From assembly GCF_009735645.1 (NCBI RefSeq), contig NZ_CP032550.1, forward strand, positions 2,108,001 through 2,172,000: DNA of 64,000 nt. Reading direction: 5' to 3'. Both the position numbers and the translations under genes were made by a program. The notes under the pieces were generated by a model. That model saw only the letters and a program-made list of their open reading frames with translations. It searched no databases and was not told where the DNA came from. The stretch is from Microbacterium oryzae. GTDB lineage: Bacteria > Actinomycetota > Actinomycetes > Actinomycetales > Microbacteriaceae. This document shows, in pieces, positions 25,617-33,577 of this stretch. The stretch's first letter is position 1. Each line of letters starts with the position of its first letter.

Positions 25617-26993
25617 TCAGGAGCGGGCGGCGGAGCGCATGCCGGCGGCGTCCCGCTCCCACGCCGCGCGCATGAAGCGGCGCACGTCCTCATCCACCCG
25701 GATGTCGGATGGCCGCAGCGGCCGGGTGAGGTAGAGCCCTTCGAGCGACGTGAGGCGGCTGAGCGCGACGTACGTCTGCCCCGGCGCGAACGCCCCGGAT
25801 CCGAGGTCGACGATCGCCCGGTCGTACGTCTTGCCCTGCGACTTGTGGATGGTCACCGCCCATGCGAGCCGCAGCGGGAACTGCGTGAACTCCGCCACGA
25901 CGTCGCGGCTGAGCTTCTTCGTCGCGGCGTCGTAGGAGTACCGGTGCTTCTCCCACACCGTCGGCTCCACGTCGAACTCCTCGCCGTCGACGTCCACCCG
26001 CACGGAGTCGCCCAGGATGCGCGTGACCGTGCCGATCGTCCCGTTCACCCAGCGCGGGCCATCCGGGCCGGCGATGTCGTTGCGCAGGAACATCACCTGC
26101 GCCCCCACCTTGAGCTTCAGCTCGTCGTCGGCGGGATACACGTCGCCGCGGCCGAAGTCGCCGCTGATGTCGGCCTTCGCCGTCTGCTCGCGCCCCTTCA
26201 GAGCCGCGAGATGGGTCGCATTGATCGCGTTGACGCGGTCGTTGCGGGTCGCGAGGGTGATGACGGGGTCGGAGGGGTCGGACGGCGGGGTCCGCGCACC
26301 GGCCCGGTTCAGCGTCTCGGCGATATCGGCCGTCACGCGGCCGTACCGCACCGCGTTCAGCATCGCCTTGAAGCCGTCGTCGGACTGGCGGTGGATGTGC
26401 GTCAGCTCTCGGATGTGCAGCTCCGCACCGTGCCGCCCGAGGTCGATGAGGCCGTCGCCGCCGGGCTCGATCCCCGCCCAGACGTGCGCGTCGAAGAACC
26501 AGAACGACCGGTAGTGGTCCTGGATGTACCGCGCCTCGTCGCCGCGGGGCGGAACCGGCGCCAGCTGATACGGGTCGCCGAACATCACCACCTGCACCCC
26601 GCCGAAGGGCTCGCGGCGGCGCCCGCGCGCCTGCCGCAGCGACCGGTCGATGCCATCCATGAGGTCGGCGTTCACCATCGAGATCTCGTCGATGACGAGC
26701 GTGTCGATGGCGTTCAGCAGCTTGCGCGTGGCGTCGCTCTGCTCGAGGTCCTGGTCGGCGATGAGGCCGATGGGGAGCTTGAACAGCGAGTGGATGGTCT
26801 GGCCCTCGACGTTGAGAGCGGCCACGCCCGTGGGCGCGCAGATGGCGATCTGCTTGCTCGTGTTCCAGGTCAGATGGCGCAGCAGGGTCGATTTGCCGGT
26901 GCCGGCGCGCCCCGTGATGAAGACATGCTCGCGCGTGTCCTCGATGAGGCGGAACAGGGCTTCCTGCTCCGCCGACAGAGCAGGTGCGGTCAC
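25617..26993 (-). CDS. PIF1/RecD-like AAA helicase
   Basis: A 458-aa superfamily 1 helicase. Motif I FITGRAGTGKSTLLRHL (about 23-39), then ICAPTGVAALNVEGQTIHSLF, the motif II region LVIDEISMVNADLMDGID (about 96-113), MFGDPYQLAPV, ELTHIHRQSD, and the C-terminal UvrD_C-like LAWAVTIHKSQGKTYDRAIV with TYVALSRLTSLEGLYL. These match PIF1/Dda/RecD2 5'-3' DNA helicases. It probably acts on replication or repair structures. The GTG start at 26993 is supported by TACCAT and a six-base gap (leaderless); GGAGGG in that gap is coincidental or dual-purpose. It is divergent from the membrane protein at 27101. Confidence 0.9.
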   Translation of the reverse strand: MTAPALSAEQEALFRLIEDTREHVFITGRAGTGKSTLLRHLTWNTSKQIAICAPTGVAALNVEGQTIHSLFKLPIGLIADQDLEQSDATRKLLNAIDTLVIDEISMVNADLMDGIDRSLRQARGRRREPFGGVQVVMFGDPYQLAPVPPRGDEARYIQDHYRSFWFFDAHVWAGIEPGGDGLIDLGRHGAELHIRELTHIHRQSDDGFKAMLNAVRYGRVTADIAETLNRAGARTPPSDPSDPVITLATRNDRVNAINATHLAALKGREQTAKADISGDFGRGDVYPADDELKLKVGAQVMFLRNDIAGPDGPRWVNGTIGTVTRILGDSVRVDVDGEEFDVEPTVWEKHRYSYDAATKKLSRDVVAEFTQFPLRLAWAVTIHKSQGKTYDRAIVDLGSGAFAPGQTYVALSRLTSLEGLYLTRPLRPSDIRVDEDVRRFMRAAWERDAAGMRSAARS

Positions 26994-27100
26994 CCCTCCA
27001 TGGTACGAAACGCATCGGGGCGCGACCTGCGCCATCCACATGCGCGACCGGCGCCCCGTCATGCAGGATGCGCGCGGGTGCGCGTTCCTAGACTGGCGGC

Positions 27101-28219
27101 ATGGAGCAGGCGACCCCGGACAGCGCCGTCGCGGCGCCCGAGGTCGACGGCGCCCCGGTTCCGCCGCGCCGCGAGCGCGCGCGTCGGCGGGGTTCGCGGA
27201 TGGCCGAGGCCGTCGGCTTCGTCGTCATCGGACTGCTGCTGGTTGCCGCGATCGCGGCCGGGTTCGCGTCGCTCTACCGCGCGTTCTGGGGTCCGGAGGC
27301 GTTCGTCGAGCGCTACGTGGGTCTTCTCGCGGACGGCCGGGCCGCCGATGCGCTGCGGGTGCCGGGAGTCGCGGTCGACTCCGCGGATCTCGAGGCCGCC
27401 GGCATCCCCGCGACCGTGAGCGACGCGCTGCTGCGGGAATCCGCGCTGCCGGACGACCTCGGCGATGTCGAGGTCGTCGACGCGCACCGCACCGGCGACG
27501 TCGTGGAGGTGACCGTCACCTACCGCGCGGAGGGGGCGGACGGGCGCTCCACCTTCCGCGTCGAGCAGGACGGCTGGTCGGGTGTGGTGCCCGCGTGGCG
27601 CTTCGAGACCACCCCGCTCGCCGTCGTCGACGTCACGGTCCGCGGCTCCATGCGCTTCACCGTCAACCGCTTCGAGCTCGACAAGCGGCAGGTGTCGGCC
27701 GACGGCGTGGACGCCCAGCCGCTGGATCCGGTGCCGCTGCTCGTCTTCACCCCCGGCGCCTACCAGGTGTCGGTGGACACGGCCGCCGCGGAGGCCGAGC
27801 CGGTGCGCGTGCTGGCCGAGGTGCCGCTGCGGCCGGTGCCCGTCGAGGTGCAGGCGAGCCCCACCCCCGAGTTCAACGACATCATCACCGAGCAGGTGCA
27901 CGCGTTCCTCGATCGCTGCACCGAGCAGCAGGTGCTGAAGCCCGCCGGATGCCCGTTCGGCTACGAGACGTACGAGCGCGTCCTCACGCCGCCGGTCTGG
28001 TCGATCGTGACCCAGCCGAACGTGATGGTCGTGCCCCACGAGGCCTACTGGGCGATCGCCCCGGCCGGCGCCATCGCGCACATCGAGATGGACGTGGCGT
28101 CGATCTATGACGGCTCGGTGTTCCACATCAGCCAGGACGTGACCTTCACCGTCGACGGGACGATCGACGTCCTCGCCGACGGATCGGCGGCCATCCGCAT
28201 CGGGTCGCCCGACGTCTGA
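27101..28219 (+). CDS. Single-pass membrane protein of unknown function
   Basis: A 372-aa protein with a cytoplasmic basic N terminus (PPRRERARRRGSRM), one membrane helix (about residues 37-58, VGFVVIGLLLVAAIAAG) and a large external region. The exterior contains repeated beta-rich segments (VVEVTVTYRAEG, FTVNRFELDKRQVSADG) and two Cys (about residues 270-285, CTEQQVLKPAGC) that may form a disulfide. The ATG is leaderless: TAGACT, six bases, ATG. It converges with the CopD-CtaG gene with 5 bases between stops. No known domain recognised; a role at the cell envelope is an inference. Confidence 0.75.
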   Translation: MEQATPDSAVAAPEVDGAPVPPRRERARRRGSRMAEAVGFVVIGLLLVAAIAAGFASLYRAFWGPEAFVERYVGLLADGRAADALRVPGVAVDSADLEAAGIPATVSDALLRESALPDDLGDVEVVDAHRTGDVVEVTVTYRAEGADGRSTFRVEQDGWSGVVPAWRFETTPLAVVDVTVRGSMRFTVNRFELDKRQVSADGVDAQPLDPVPLLVFTPGAYQVSVDTAAAEAEPVRVLAEVPLRPVPVEVQASPTPEFNDIITEQVHAFLDRCTEQQVLKPAGCPFGYETYERVLTPPVWSIVTQPNVMVVPHEAYWAIAPAGAIAHIEMDVASIYDGSVFHISQDVTFTVDGTIDVLADGSAAIRIGSPDV

Positions 28220-28224
28220 CCGGG

Positions 28225-30195
28225 TCAGAGGCCGCGCGCGCGGTCCCGCTCGGCGATCTTCGCGAGCCGCGCGTTGTACTCCTCGAGCTCGGCGTCGCCG
28301 GTGCGGTCGGCGTGACGGTCGGCGCGGCGCTGCGTGCGCTCGTCGCTGCGGCTCCACTGGATGGCCACGATCACGGCCGTGATGAGCGTCGGGATCTCGC
28401 CGATCGACCATGCGATGCCGCCGCCGGTGTACTGGTCGTCGAGGGGCGACGCGCCCCAGGTGCGACCGAGCGACCCGAACCACTCCGCGGCCATGAGCCC
28501 GGAGTGGCTCATGATCGAGATGCCGAAGAACGCGTGCATCGCCATCGTCACGATGAGGATCACGAGGCGCCCCGCGTACGGCAGCCGGTACGGGACCGGG
28601 TCGATGCCGACGAGGATCATCACGAACAGGTACCCCGACAGCAGGAAGTGCACGATCATCCACTCGTGCCCCAGGTGGTCGTAGAGCGACCAGCGGAAGA
28701 GGTCGGAGTAGTAGAACAGCCACAGCGACCCGATGAAGATGCCGGCCGCGACGAGCGGGTGCGTGATCACGCGCGCGAAGGGGCTGTGGACGGCCCAGAG
28801 GATCCACTCGCGTCCGCCGCGGGTGCCGTCGTCGCGCTTGCGGATGGCCCGCGCCGCCAGGGTGACGGGCGCTCCCGGCACGAGGAGCAGCGGGATGGCC
28901 ATGCTCAGCAGCATGTGGCCCAGCATGTGCATGCTGAAGAGGTAGTCGCCGTAGGCGGTGAGCGGCCCGCACGTCACCCACACCAGGAGCAGCAGGCCCA
29001 GCACCCACAGGATCGTGCGGTGGATCGGCCAGCTGTCGCCGCGTCGACGCAGGCGCATCACGCCCGCGACGTAGAAGAAGATGCCGAACCCGGCGACGAA
29101 GACCCAGAGCAGGTCGATGTCCCACGCCGTGAACCAGCGGGCGATGGTGAGCTCGGGCGGCAGCGGGGCGTCGGTGAGGATCTCCGCCGGTGTCGTCTGC
29201 GGGGCGGCGAGCTCGCCCTCCGGCGGCGCGGTGCGGGCGAGTGCGGCGGCGGCGCCGCTGGCGATGCCCATGAAGACGAGCTCCACCGCGACCAGTCCCC
29301 AGAACGCGCTCCGGCCATCCGACGCCTTCGCGAGCAGCCGCCGCCGGTAGAGCGCGCCGAGCACGCCCATCGCCACGAGCGCGACGATCTTCGCCGCGAG
29401 GATCGCGCCGTAGGGCGTCAGCAGCTGATCCCACTGTCCGATCGAGGCGAGGGTGCGCGCGTAGCCCGACACCGCGACGACGATGAACGCGGCCAGGGCG
29501 AGCGACGAGTAGCGCAGCAGGAGGGCGTGCAGGCGGTCCGCGGGCAGGGCGGGGCGCACCATCACGAGGAGGAGGAGTCCGCCCAGCCACACGGCGGCGC
29601 CGACGAGGTGCAGCAGGAGCGCGGTGACGGTGGCGTTGTGATCGGCGAGGTCGCCGGAGTGCCCCTGCGTGGCCATGGGCACGAGCGTCACGGCGGCGAG
29701 GATGGCCGTGAGCAGGGTGGGCGTCCACGAGCGGATGGCGAACGCGAGCACCGTGACGATCGCCGCGAGGACGGTGGTGAGGAGCCACGCGCTGCCGAGC
29801 TCGGTGTCGACGAGGAAGCGGCCGAGCTGCGCACCGAACTCCGCACCGAGGCTGAGCTGCGGGTTGAACGACGACAGGAAGGTGAGGAAGCCGACGGTGC
29901 CGCTGGCCAGGGTCAGGACGGCCGCGCCGATCGACGCCATGTCGAGCGCGACGTCGAACTCCTTCTCCTGCGCGCGCAGGCCGAACAGCGCCAGCACGAG
30001 GGCGCCGAGCATGGCCGCGGCGGAGAGGTTGACGACGAGCTTCGCGACCGGGAGCCCCCAGCGGACGAAGGCGCCGGGGTCGGCGGTGAAGCGGGGGGCC
30101 GCACCGCCGCCGACGGCCAGGCCCACGATCACCGCGATGACGGCGGCGGCCATGAGGATGAGGGGCCCTGCGGCCCGCAGCGCGCGCGCGTTCAC
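28225..30195 (-). CDS. CopD-CtaG fusion membrane protein (copper/cytochrome oxidase assembly)
   Basis: A 656-aa protein with about 16 hydrophobic segments. The N-terminal half resembles the CopD/YcnJ copper-resistance domain (GTVGFLTFLSSFNPQLSLG, ALLLHLVGAAVWLGGLLLL, with the conserved His-Leu and Trp). The C-terminal half is a CtaG (caa3) domain: WFTAWDIDLLWVFVAGFG, FSMHMLGHMLLSMAIPLLL, DPVPYRLPYAGRL, FFGISIMSHSGLMA. Such fusions are common in actinobacteria and are thought to deliver copper to heme-copper oxidase. The GTG start is leaderless: TAGGGT, six bases, GTG. No oxidase gene lies in the window. Confidence 0.9.
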   Translation of the reverse strand: MNARALRAAGPLILMAAAVIAVIVGLAVGGGAAPRFTADPGAFVRWGLPVAKLVVNLSAAAMLGALVLALFGLRAQEKEFDVALDMASIGAAVLTLASGTVGFLTFLSSFNPQLSLGAEFGAQLGRFLVDTELGSAWLLTTVLAAIVTVLAFAIRSWTPTLLTAILAAVTLVPMATQGHSGDLADHNATVTALLLHLVGAAVWLGGLLLLVMVRPALPADRLHALLLRYSSLALAAFIVVAVSGYARTLASIGQWDQLLTPYGAILAAKIVALVAMGVLGALYRRRLLAKASDGRSAFWGLVAVELVFMGIASGAAAALARTAPPEGELAAPQTTPAEILTDAPLPPELTIARWFTAWDIDLLWVFVAGFGIFFYVAGVMRLRRRGDSWPIHRTILWVLGLLLLVWVTCGPLTAYGDYLFSMHMLGHMLLSMAIPLLLVPGAPVTLAARAIRKRDDGTRGGREWILWAVHSPFARVITHPLVAAGIFIGSLWLFYYSDLFRWSLYDHLGHEWMIVHFLLSGYLFVMILVGIDPVPYRLPYAGRLVILIVTMAMHAFFGISIMSHSGLMAAEWFGSLGRTWGASPLDDQYTGGGIAWSIGEIPTLITAVIVAIQWSRSDERTQRRADRHADRTGDAELEEYNARLAKIAERDRARGL

Positions 30196-30253
30196 TCTTC
30201 AACCCTAGGCGCGCGGTGCTGGGTGGTTCCCCGACGCGGGAGGCCGGGGACGC

Positions 30254-30289
30254 CGAGAGGGGGCCGCCCGGATGGACGGCCCCCTCTCG
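30254..30289 (-). terminator. Terminator hairpin of the HU-family gene
   Basis: A perfect 13-bp stem, CGAGAGGGGGCCG (30254-30266) with CGGCCCCCTCTCG (30277-30289), around a 10-base loop. It lies 11 bases beyond the stop of the HU-family gene and before the CopD-CtaG start. Confidence 0.8.
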
Positions 30290-30300
30290 CGGCAGGCGTC

Positions 30301-30588
30301 TTACTTGACGGCGGCCTTCAGCTTCGAGCCGGCGGTCACCTTGACGCGCTTGCCGGCGGGGATGGCGATCTCGTCGCCGGTCTGCGGGTTGCGGCCCGTG
30401 CGCGCGGCGGTGTCGACCTGCTCGAACGCGATCCAGCCGGGGATCGAGACCTTCGCACCCTTGGCGACGGACTCGGAGACCGAGGTGAACAGGGCGTCGA
30501 GCACGCCGGAGACGGCGGACTGGCTCTGGCCCGTGGCGCTGGCGATGCTCGCGACGAGCTCGGTCTTGGTGATGGTCTTGTCGGCCAT
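30301..30588 (-). CDS. HU-family DNA-binding protein
   Basis: A 95-aa nucleoid protein of the bacterial HU/IHF family. The N-terminal helices ITKTELVASIASATGQSQSA and VLDALFTSVSESVAKGAK are followed by the beta arm, with VSIPGWIAFEQVDTAARTGR, NPQTGDEIAIPAGKRVKVT and the final GSKLKAAVK helix. The arm carries the usual RNPQTG tip that intercalates into DNA. It compacts and bends DNA as a dimer. The ATG follows a GGAGGA site; a TACATT hexamer about 83 bases upstream (30671-30676) may be its -10. A strong terminator follows. Confidence 0.93.
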   Translation of the reverse strand: MADKTITKTELVASIASATGQSQSAVSGVLDALFTSVSESVAKGAKVSIPGWIAFEQVDTAARTGRNPQTGDEIAIPAGKRVKVTAGSKLKAAVK

Positions 30589-30804
30589 GTCATCCTCCAG
30601 CGGCGTGAGGACGCCGCGACGTTCGTGTGGACCGGCGACGATTGCCTCCGGTGGTCTTGCGACCGTGTCGAATGTACCAACGACCCGCATGATTCCGCGG
30701 ATTCTCGGGCAGATGGGCCAGATTCGGTCGGCGTGTCGTGTGACGGCTGTGACGGATGGGGCGGGTGTGACGACTTGGGTCGCCGAGTCGCGGGGCGCGG
30801 CCGT

Positions 30805-30986
30805 TCGGTGGTGCCGTTCTCGTGGGATGCGGGCCGTATCGACGAGTTCGGCACCACCGAGCGCGAGGGCCCGGGAGTCGGTAGTGCCGTTCTCGCGGAA
30901 TGCGGACCCTATCGGCGAGTTCAGCACCATCGAACGCGACGGCCCGGCAGTCGGTGGTGCGGAACTCGCGGAATACGCGGCCGGAG
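30805..30986. repeat. 73-bp tandem repeat, about 2.5 units, with internal inverted repeats
   Basis: Units begin at 30805, 30878 and 30951, exactly 73 bases apart, each starting TCGGTGGTGC or TCGGTAGTGC and containing CTCG(C/T)GG(A/G)AT. The first two units end in GGCCCGG; the third is cut short at about 30986. Within unit 1, TCGGTGGTGCCG (30805-30816) is an exact reverse complement of CGGCACCACCGA (30849-30860), so each unit could form a long hairpin. Units differ at about 10-15 positions. Confidence 0.75.
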
Positions 30987-30991
30987 ACGCG

Positions 30992-31029
30992 GAAGAGGGC
31001 GGGACTCCCGAAGGAGTCCCGCCCTCTTC
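30992..31029 (-). terminator. Terminator hairpin of rpsN
   Basis: A perfect 17-bp stem (30992-31008 with 31013-31029) with a 4-base loop, located 13 bases beyond the rpsN stop. It is not followed by a T run, as is frequent in GC-rich actinobacteria. Confidence 0.85.
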
Positions 31030-31042
31030 TCGAAGCGGGTGC

Positions 31043-31348
31043 TTACCAGCTCGACTTGGTCACGCCGGGCAGCTCGCCCCGGTGCGCCATGTCGCGGAAG
31101 CGGACACGCGAGATGCCGAACTTCGTCAGCACGCCGCGGGGGCGGCCGTCGATGACGTCGCGCGAACGCAGACGCACCGGCGACGCGTTGCGGGGCAGCT
31201 TCTGCAGGCCCACGCGCGCGGCCTCGCGGACCTCGTCCGACGCGTTCGGGTCGACGAGCTGCTTCTTCAGCTCGAGGCGCTTCGCCGCGTAGCGGTCGAC
31301 GATCACCTTGCGCTGCTCGTTGCGAGCGATCTTGCTCTTCTTCGCCAT
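31043..31348 (-). CDS. rpsN: 30S ribosomal protein S14 (zinc-free type)
   Basis: A 101-aa S14 of the long, zinc-free form: [20 protein letters not shown] at the start, then [20 protein letters not shown] and the conserved [20 protein letters not shown], ending GVTKSSW. The CxxC pairs of the short zinc-ribbon form are absent. It is the last gene of rpmB-rpmG-rpsN, two bases after rpmG. Such zinc-free paralogues are often Zur-controlled in actinobacteria, but I see no Zur-like palindrome before rpmB here. Confidence 0.97.
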   Translation of the reverse strand: MAKKSKIARNEQRKVIVDRYAAKRLELKKQLVDPNASDEVREAARVGLQKLPRNASPVRLRSRDVIDGRPRGVLTKFGISRVRFRDMAHRGELPGVTKSSW

Positions 31349-31350
31349 GA

Positions 31351-31521
31351 TTAACGCTCCTCGCGGAAGTCGACGTGCTTGCGCACGACCGGGTCGTACT
31401 TCTTCAGCACGAGGCGGTCGGGGTTGTTGCGGCGGTTCTTCTTGGTCACGTACGTGTAGCCCGTGCCCGCGGTCGAACGCAGCTTGATGATGGGACGGAC
31501 GTCCTGAGCCTTCTTCGCCAT
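31351..31521 (-). CDS. rpmG: 50S ribosomal protein L33 (zinc-free type)
   Basis: A 56-aa L33: [20 protein letters not shown], then [20 protein letters not shown] and [16 protein letters not shown]. The CxxC zinc motifs are missing, so it is the zinc-independent form, as for the neighbouring S14. Its ATG overlaps the last base of the rpmB stop (TAATG), giving tight coupling. Confidence 0.96.
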   Translation of the reverse strand: MAKKAQDVRPIIKLRSTAGTGYTYVTKKNRRNNPDRLVLKKYDPVVRKHVDFREER

Positions 31522-31757
31522 TAGAGCTTCACACCCTTCGCGAGGAGGTCCTTGACGACCGACTCGATGCCACGGGCGTCGATGGTCTTGATGCCCTTAG
31601 CCGACACGTTCAGCGTGACCTTGCGGCCCAGCGACGCGACGTAGTACGTCTTCTTCTGCACGTTCGGGTCGAAGCGGCGCTTCGTCCGTCGGTGCGAGTG
31701 CGAGACATTGTGACCGAAGCCGGGAACGGCACCGGTCACCTGGCACACAGCAGCCAT
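31521..31757 (-). CDS. rpmB: 50S ribosomal protein L28
   Basis: A 78-aa L28 with the typical start [20 protein letters not shown], then [20 protein letters not shown] and a C-terminal [19 protein letters not shown]. One Cys near the N terminus is retained, but no complete zinc site is seen. It is the first gene of the three-gene ribosomal operon and has an AAGGAG site seven bases before the ATG. Confidence 0.97.
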   Translation of the reverse strand: MAAVCQVTGAVPGFGHNVSHSHRRTKRRFDPNVQKKTYYVASLGRKVTLNVSAKGIKTIDARGIESVVKDLLAKGVKL

Positions 31758-31866
31758 GGTTCACTCCTTCACTACCGTGGAGCCGGACGGCCCCACCCAA
31801 GATCTCTTGTCTGCGCGGCCGTCATCCACCCGGAGACCGGGCTGTGTACGAATGGAGCCGCACGAA

Positions 31867-31888
31867 CTGCACGCAGGAGTGCGTGCAG
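31867..31888 (-). terminator. Terminator-like hairpin after the oxidoreductase gene
   Basis: CTGCACGCA (31867-31875) and TGCGTGCAG (31880-31888) form a perfect 9-bp stem with a 4-base loop, 46 bases beyond the stop of the oxidoreductase gene and 110 bases before rpmB. Confidence 0.6.
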
Positions 31889-31933
31889 ACAAACGACGAG
31901 CCTAGCACACCCGGGCGTGTCGACCGAACCGGC

Positions 31934-32911
31934 TCAGGGGCGCAGCAGCACCTTGCCAGAGCGGCCCGGCTGCGCGCTGGCTGCTGCCGCCTCCCGCGCG
32001 TCGTCGAAGGAGAACACGGCCTCGACCGGCAGCTCGACCTCGCCCGACCCCACGCGCTGGAAGAGCTCGCCCATGAGAGCGCGACGCTTCTCCGGCGCCA
32101 TGCTCGCGCTCACGCGGTTGCCCCAGAAGCCCCGCACGGTGGCCTGCTTGAAGATGAGGTCGCCGGAGGAGAGCTCGAGCTTCCCCGATCCCATCGCGCC
32201 GAACGACACCAGCGTGCCGCCCTCGCCGAGCAGCGAGAGGAGATCGCCCGCCGACGAGCCGCCCACCGAGTCGACCGCGGCCTTGGGCGTCGCACCGTCG
32301 AGGATGGCCTCCACGCGCTCGCGCCATCCCTCGTCCTCCGTGGAGACGACGTCGTGGATGCCGATGGCGGCGAGCTCCTCGATGCCCGCGTCGCGCCGCA
32401 CCAGCCCCAGCACGCGCACACCGCGTGCCCGGGCGAACTGCGCGACGAGGCGGCCGACGGCGCCGTTGGCGGTGTTCTGCGCGATCCAGTCGCCCTCCTG
32501 CACCTCGAGGAAGTCCAGCAGGCTCAGCGCGCTGAACGGCATCGCCACGAGCTGGGCGGCGGTCTCGTCGGCGATCGCCTCGGGCACCGGGATGAGCCCG
32601 GCCGCGTCGGCGACGAACGCCTCGGCCCAGACGCCGAAGGTCCCGCCGGTCACCACGCGCTGCCCCACCGCCAGGGAGTCGACGCCCTCGCCGAGCGCGT
32701 CGACGACGCCGAGCGCCTCGGTGCCGGCGCGGGCGGGCAGCTCGGGCTTGAAGCCGTAGGTGCCGCGGATGGTCCACAGGTCGTGGTTGTGGATGGGCGT
32801 GAGCACGGTGCGCACGCGCACCTGCCCGGCGCCGGGCTCGGGAAGCGGAGCCTCGGTCACCTCGAGGACGTCGGTCGCCTCGCCGAAGGAGGAGTGGGTG
32901 AGTGCGCGCAT
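31934..32911 (-). CDS. MDR-family NAD(P)H-dependent oxidoreductase (quinone reductase/alcohol dehydrogenase-like)
   Basis: A 325-aa medium-chain reductase without the structural zinc lobe. The N-terminal GroES-like domain reads LPEPGAGQVRVRTVLTPIHN and AGTEALGVVDALGEGVDSLA. The Rossmann domain has WIAQNTANGAVGRLVAQFAR (nucleotide-binding A-x-x-G-x-x-G variant, about residues 135-152) and VRVLGLVRR. Length and motifs resemble zeta-crystallin-type quinone reductases. It lies 43 bases after tetR on the same strand, so it is the likely target of that regulator and may detoxify a reactive quinone or enone (inference). ATG has an AAAGG site. Confidence 0.85.
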   Translation of the reverse strand: MRALTHSSFGEATDVLEVTEAPLPEPGAGQVRVRTVLTPIHNHDLWTIRGTYGFKPELPARAGTEALGVVDALGEGVDSLAVGQRVVTGGTFGVWAEAFVADAAGLIPVPEAIADETAAQLVAMPFSALSLLDFLEVQEGDWIAQNTANGAVGRLVAQFARARGVRVLGLVRRDAGIEELAAIGIHDVVSTEDEGWRERVEAILDGATPKAAVDSVGGSSAGDLLSLLGEGGTLVSFGAMGSGKLELSSGDLIFKQATVRGFWGNRVSASMAPEKRRALMGELFQRVGSGEVELPVEAVFSFDDAREAAAASAQPGRSGKVLLRP

Positions 32912-32953
32912 GGTGCGGCCTTTCTGTCGGGGCGGGCGGATGGCCCGGATGGG

Positions 32954-33541
32954 CTAGGAGGTGAGGATGTCGGTGGTGAGGAGAGCGGACCGGAAGGGCT
33001 CGCGGTCGCGGCGGAGCCGGTCGACGAGCGCGGCGCCGAGCCACAGCTGGTAGAGCGACGCGCCGAGATCCGCCGCGGGTCGGCGCTCGGGGATGGAGCC
33101 GTCGGCGTATCCCGCGGTGACGGCGGCGGCGAGGAGGTCGACGACGCGACGGACGCCGTCGTCGAGCGCGCACCGCAGCGGCTCGGAGAAGTCGGCGACC
33201 TCGGCCGACAGCTTCACGACCAGGCAGCGCTCGGCCGACGCCTCCCCCGCCTGCCCTGCCCACGCCTCCGCGAGGTGGCGGATCCGCGCGCGAGCGGAGC
33301 CATCCTGCTCGTCGAGAACCGCCTGCATCGCCGCGAGGTAGCGCTCGACGTGCCGCTCGAGCACGGCGACACCGAACGCCTCCTTGGACGCGAAGTAGTG
33401 ATAGAACGACCCCTTCGGCACGCCGCACGCGCCGAGGATCTCCTGCAGACCCAGGCCGACGAAGCCCTTGTCGCGCATGAGGTCCTCGCCGGTCGCGAGG
33501 ATGGCGTCGCGCGCGAGCTGCGCTCTCTCGGTCCGGGGCAT
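32954..33541 (-). CDS. TetR/AcrR family transcriptional repressor
   Basis: A 195-aa regulator. The helix-turn-helix is LQEILGACGVPKGSFYHYFA with SKEAFGVAVLERH (about residues 30-60). The C-terminal ligand domain has VVKLSAEVADFSEPLRCALD and resembles NemR/AcuR-like members. A Cys in RCLVVK and one in PLRCALD could be redox sensing sites (inference). The ATG is leaderless: TAGCCT, six bases, ATG. An operator-like repeat lies 22 bases upstream. It forms a two-gene unit with the downstream oxidoreductase and starts 33 bases beyond the mpg stop. Confidence 0.88.
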   Translation of the reverse strand: MPRTERAQLARDAILATGEDLMRDKGFVGLGLQEILGACGVPKGSFYHYFASKEAFGVAVLERHVERYLAAMQAVLDEQDGSARARIRHLAEAWAGQAGEASAERCLVVKLSAEVADFSEPLRCALDDGVRRVVDLLAAAVTAGYADGSIPERRPAADLGASLYQLWLGAALVDRLRRDREPFRSALLTTDILTS

Positions 33542-33562
33542 GCCTCGAGGCTACGCCCGAAT

Positions 33563-33577
33563 TAGACCGGTCGTCTA
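33563..33577 (-). promoter_or_regulatory. TetR operator-like inverted repeat
   Basis: TAGAC-CGGTC-GTCTA (33563-33577) is a perfect 5-bp inverted repeat with a GC-rich centre, similar to NemR/AcuR-type sites. It lies just upstream of the TAGCCT -10 of tetR (33548-33553) and overlaps the mpg stop codon (33575-33577). Confidence 0.65.

Larger units (their letters stand above)
30589..31042. other. 454-base gap: HU leader, 73-bp repeats and rpsN terminator
   Basis: No gene with convincing codon use is visible. From left to right it holds the leader and possible promoter of the HU-family gene (to about 30700), the 73-bp tandem repeat (30805-30986) and the rpsN terminator (30992-31029). Open frames across the repeats change reading in each unit and are not supported. 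Confidence 0.7.

Noticed and set aside
28212..28230. Short palindrome CTGACC-G-GGTCAG between convergent genes
   Set aside because: It arises from the two opposing stop codons and is too short to be a convincing terminator.
30301..30930. Longer HU-like protein beginning inside the tandem repeat
   Set aside because: The extension reads repeat sequence, while the ATG at 30588 has a good ribosome-binding site and the normal HU start.
31758..31866. Zur box in front of rpmB
   Set aside because: No Fur-type palindrome could be found; the only clear inverted repeat (31867-31888) fits a terminator for the oxidoreductase gene.
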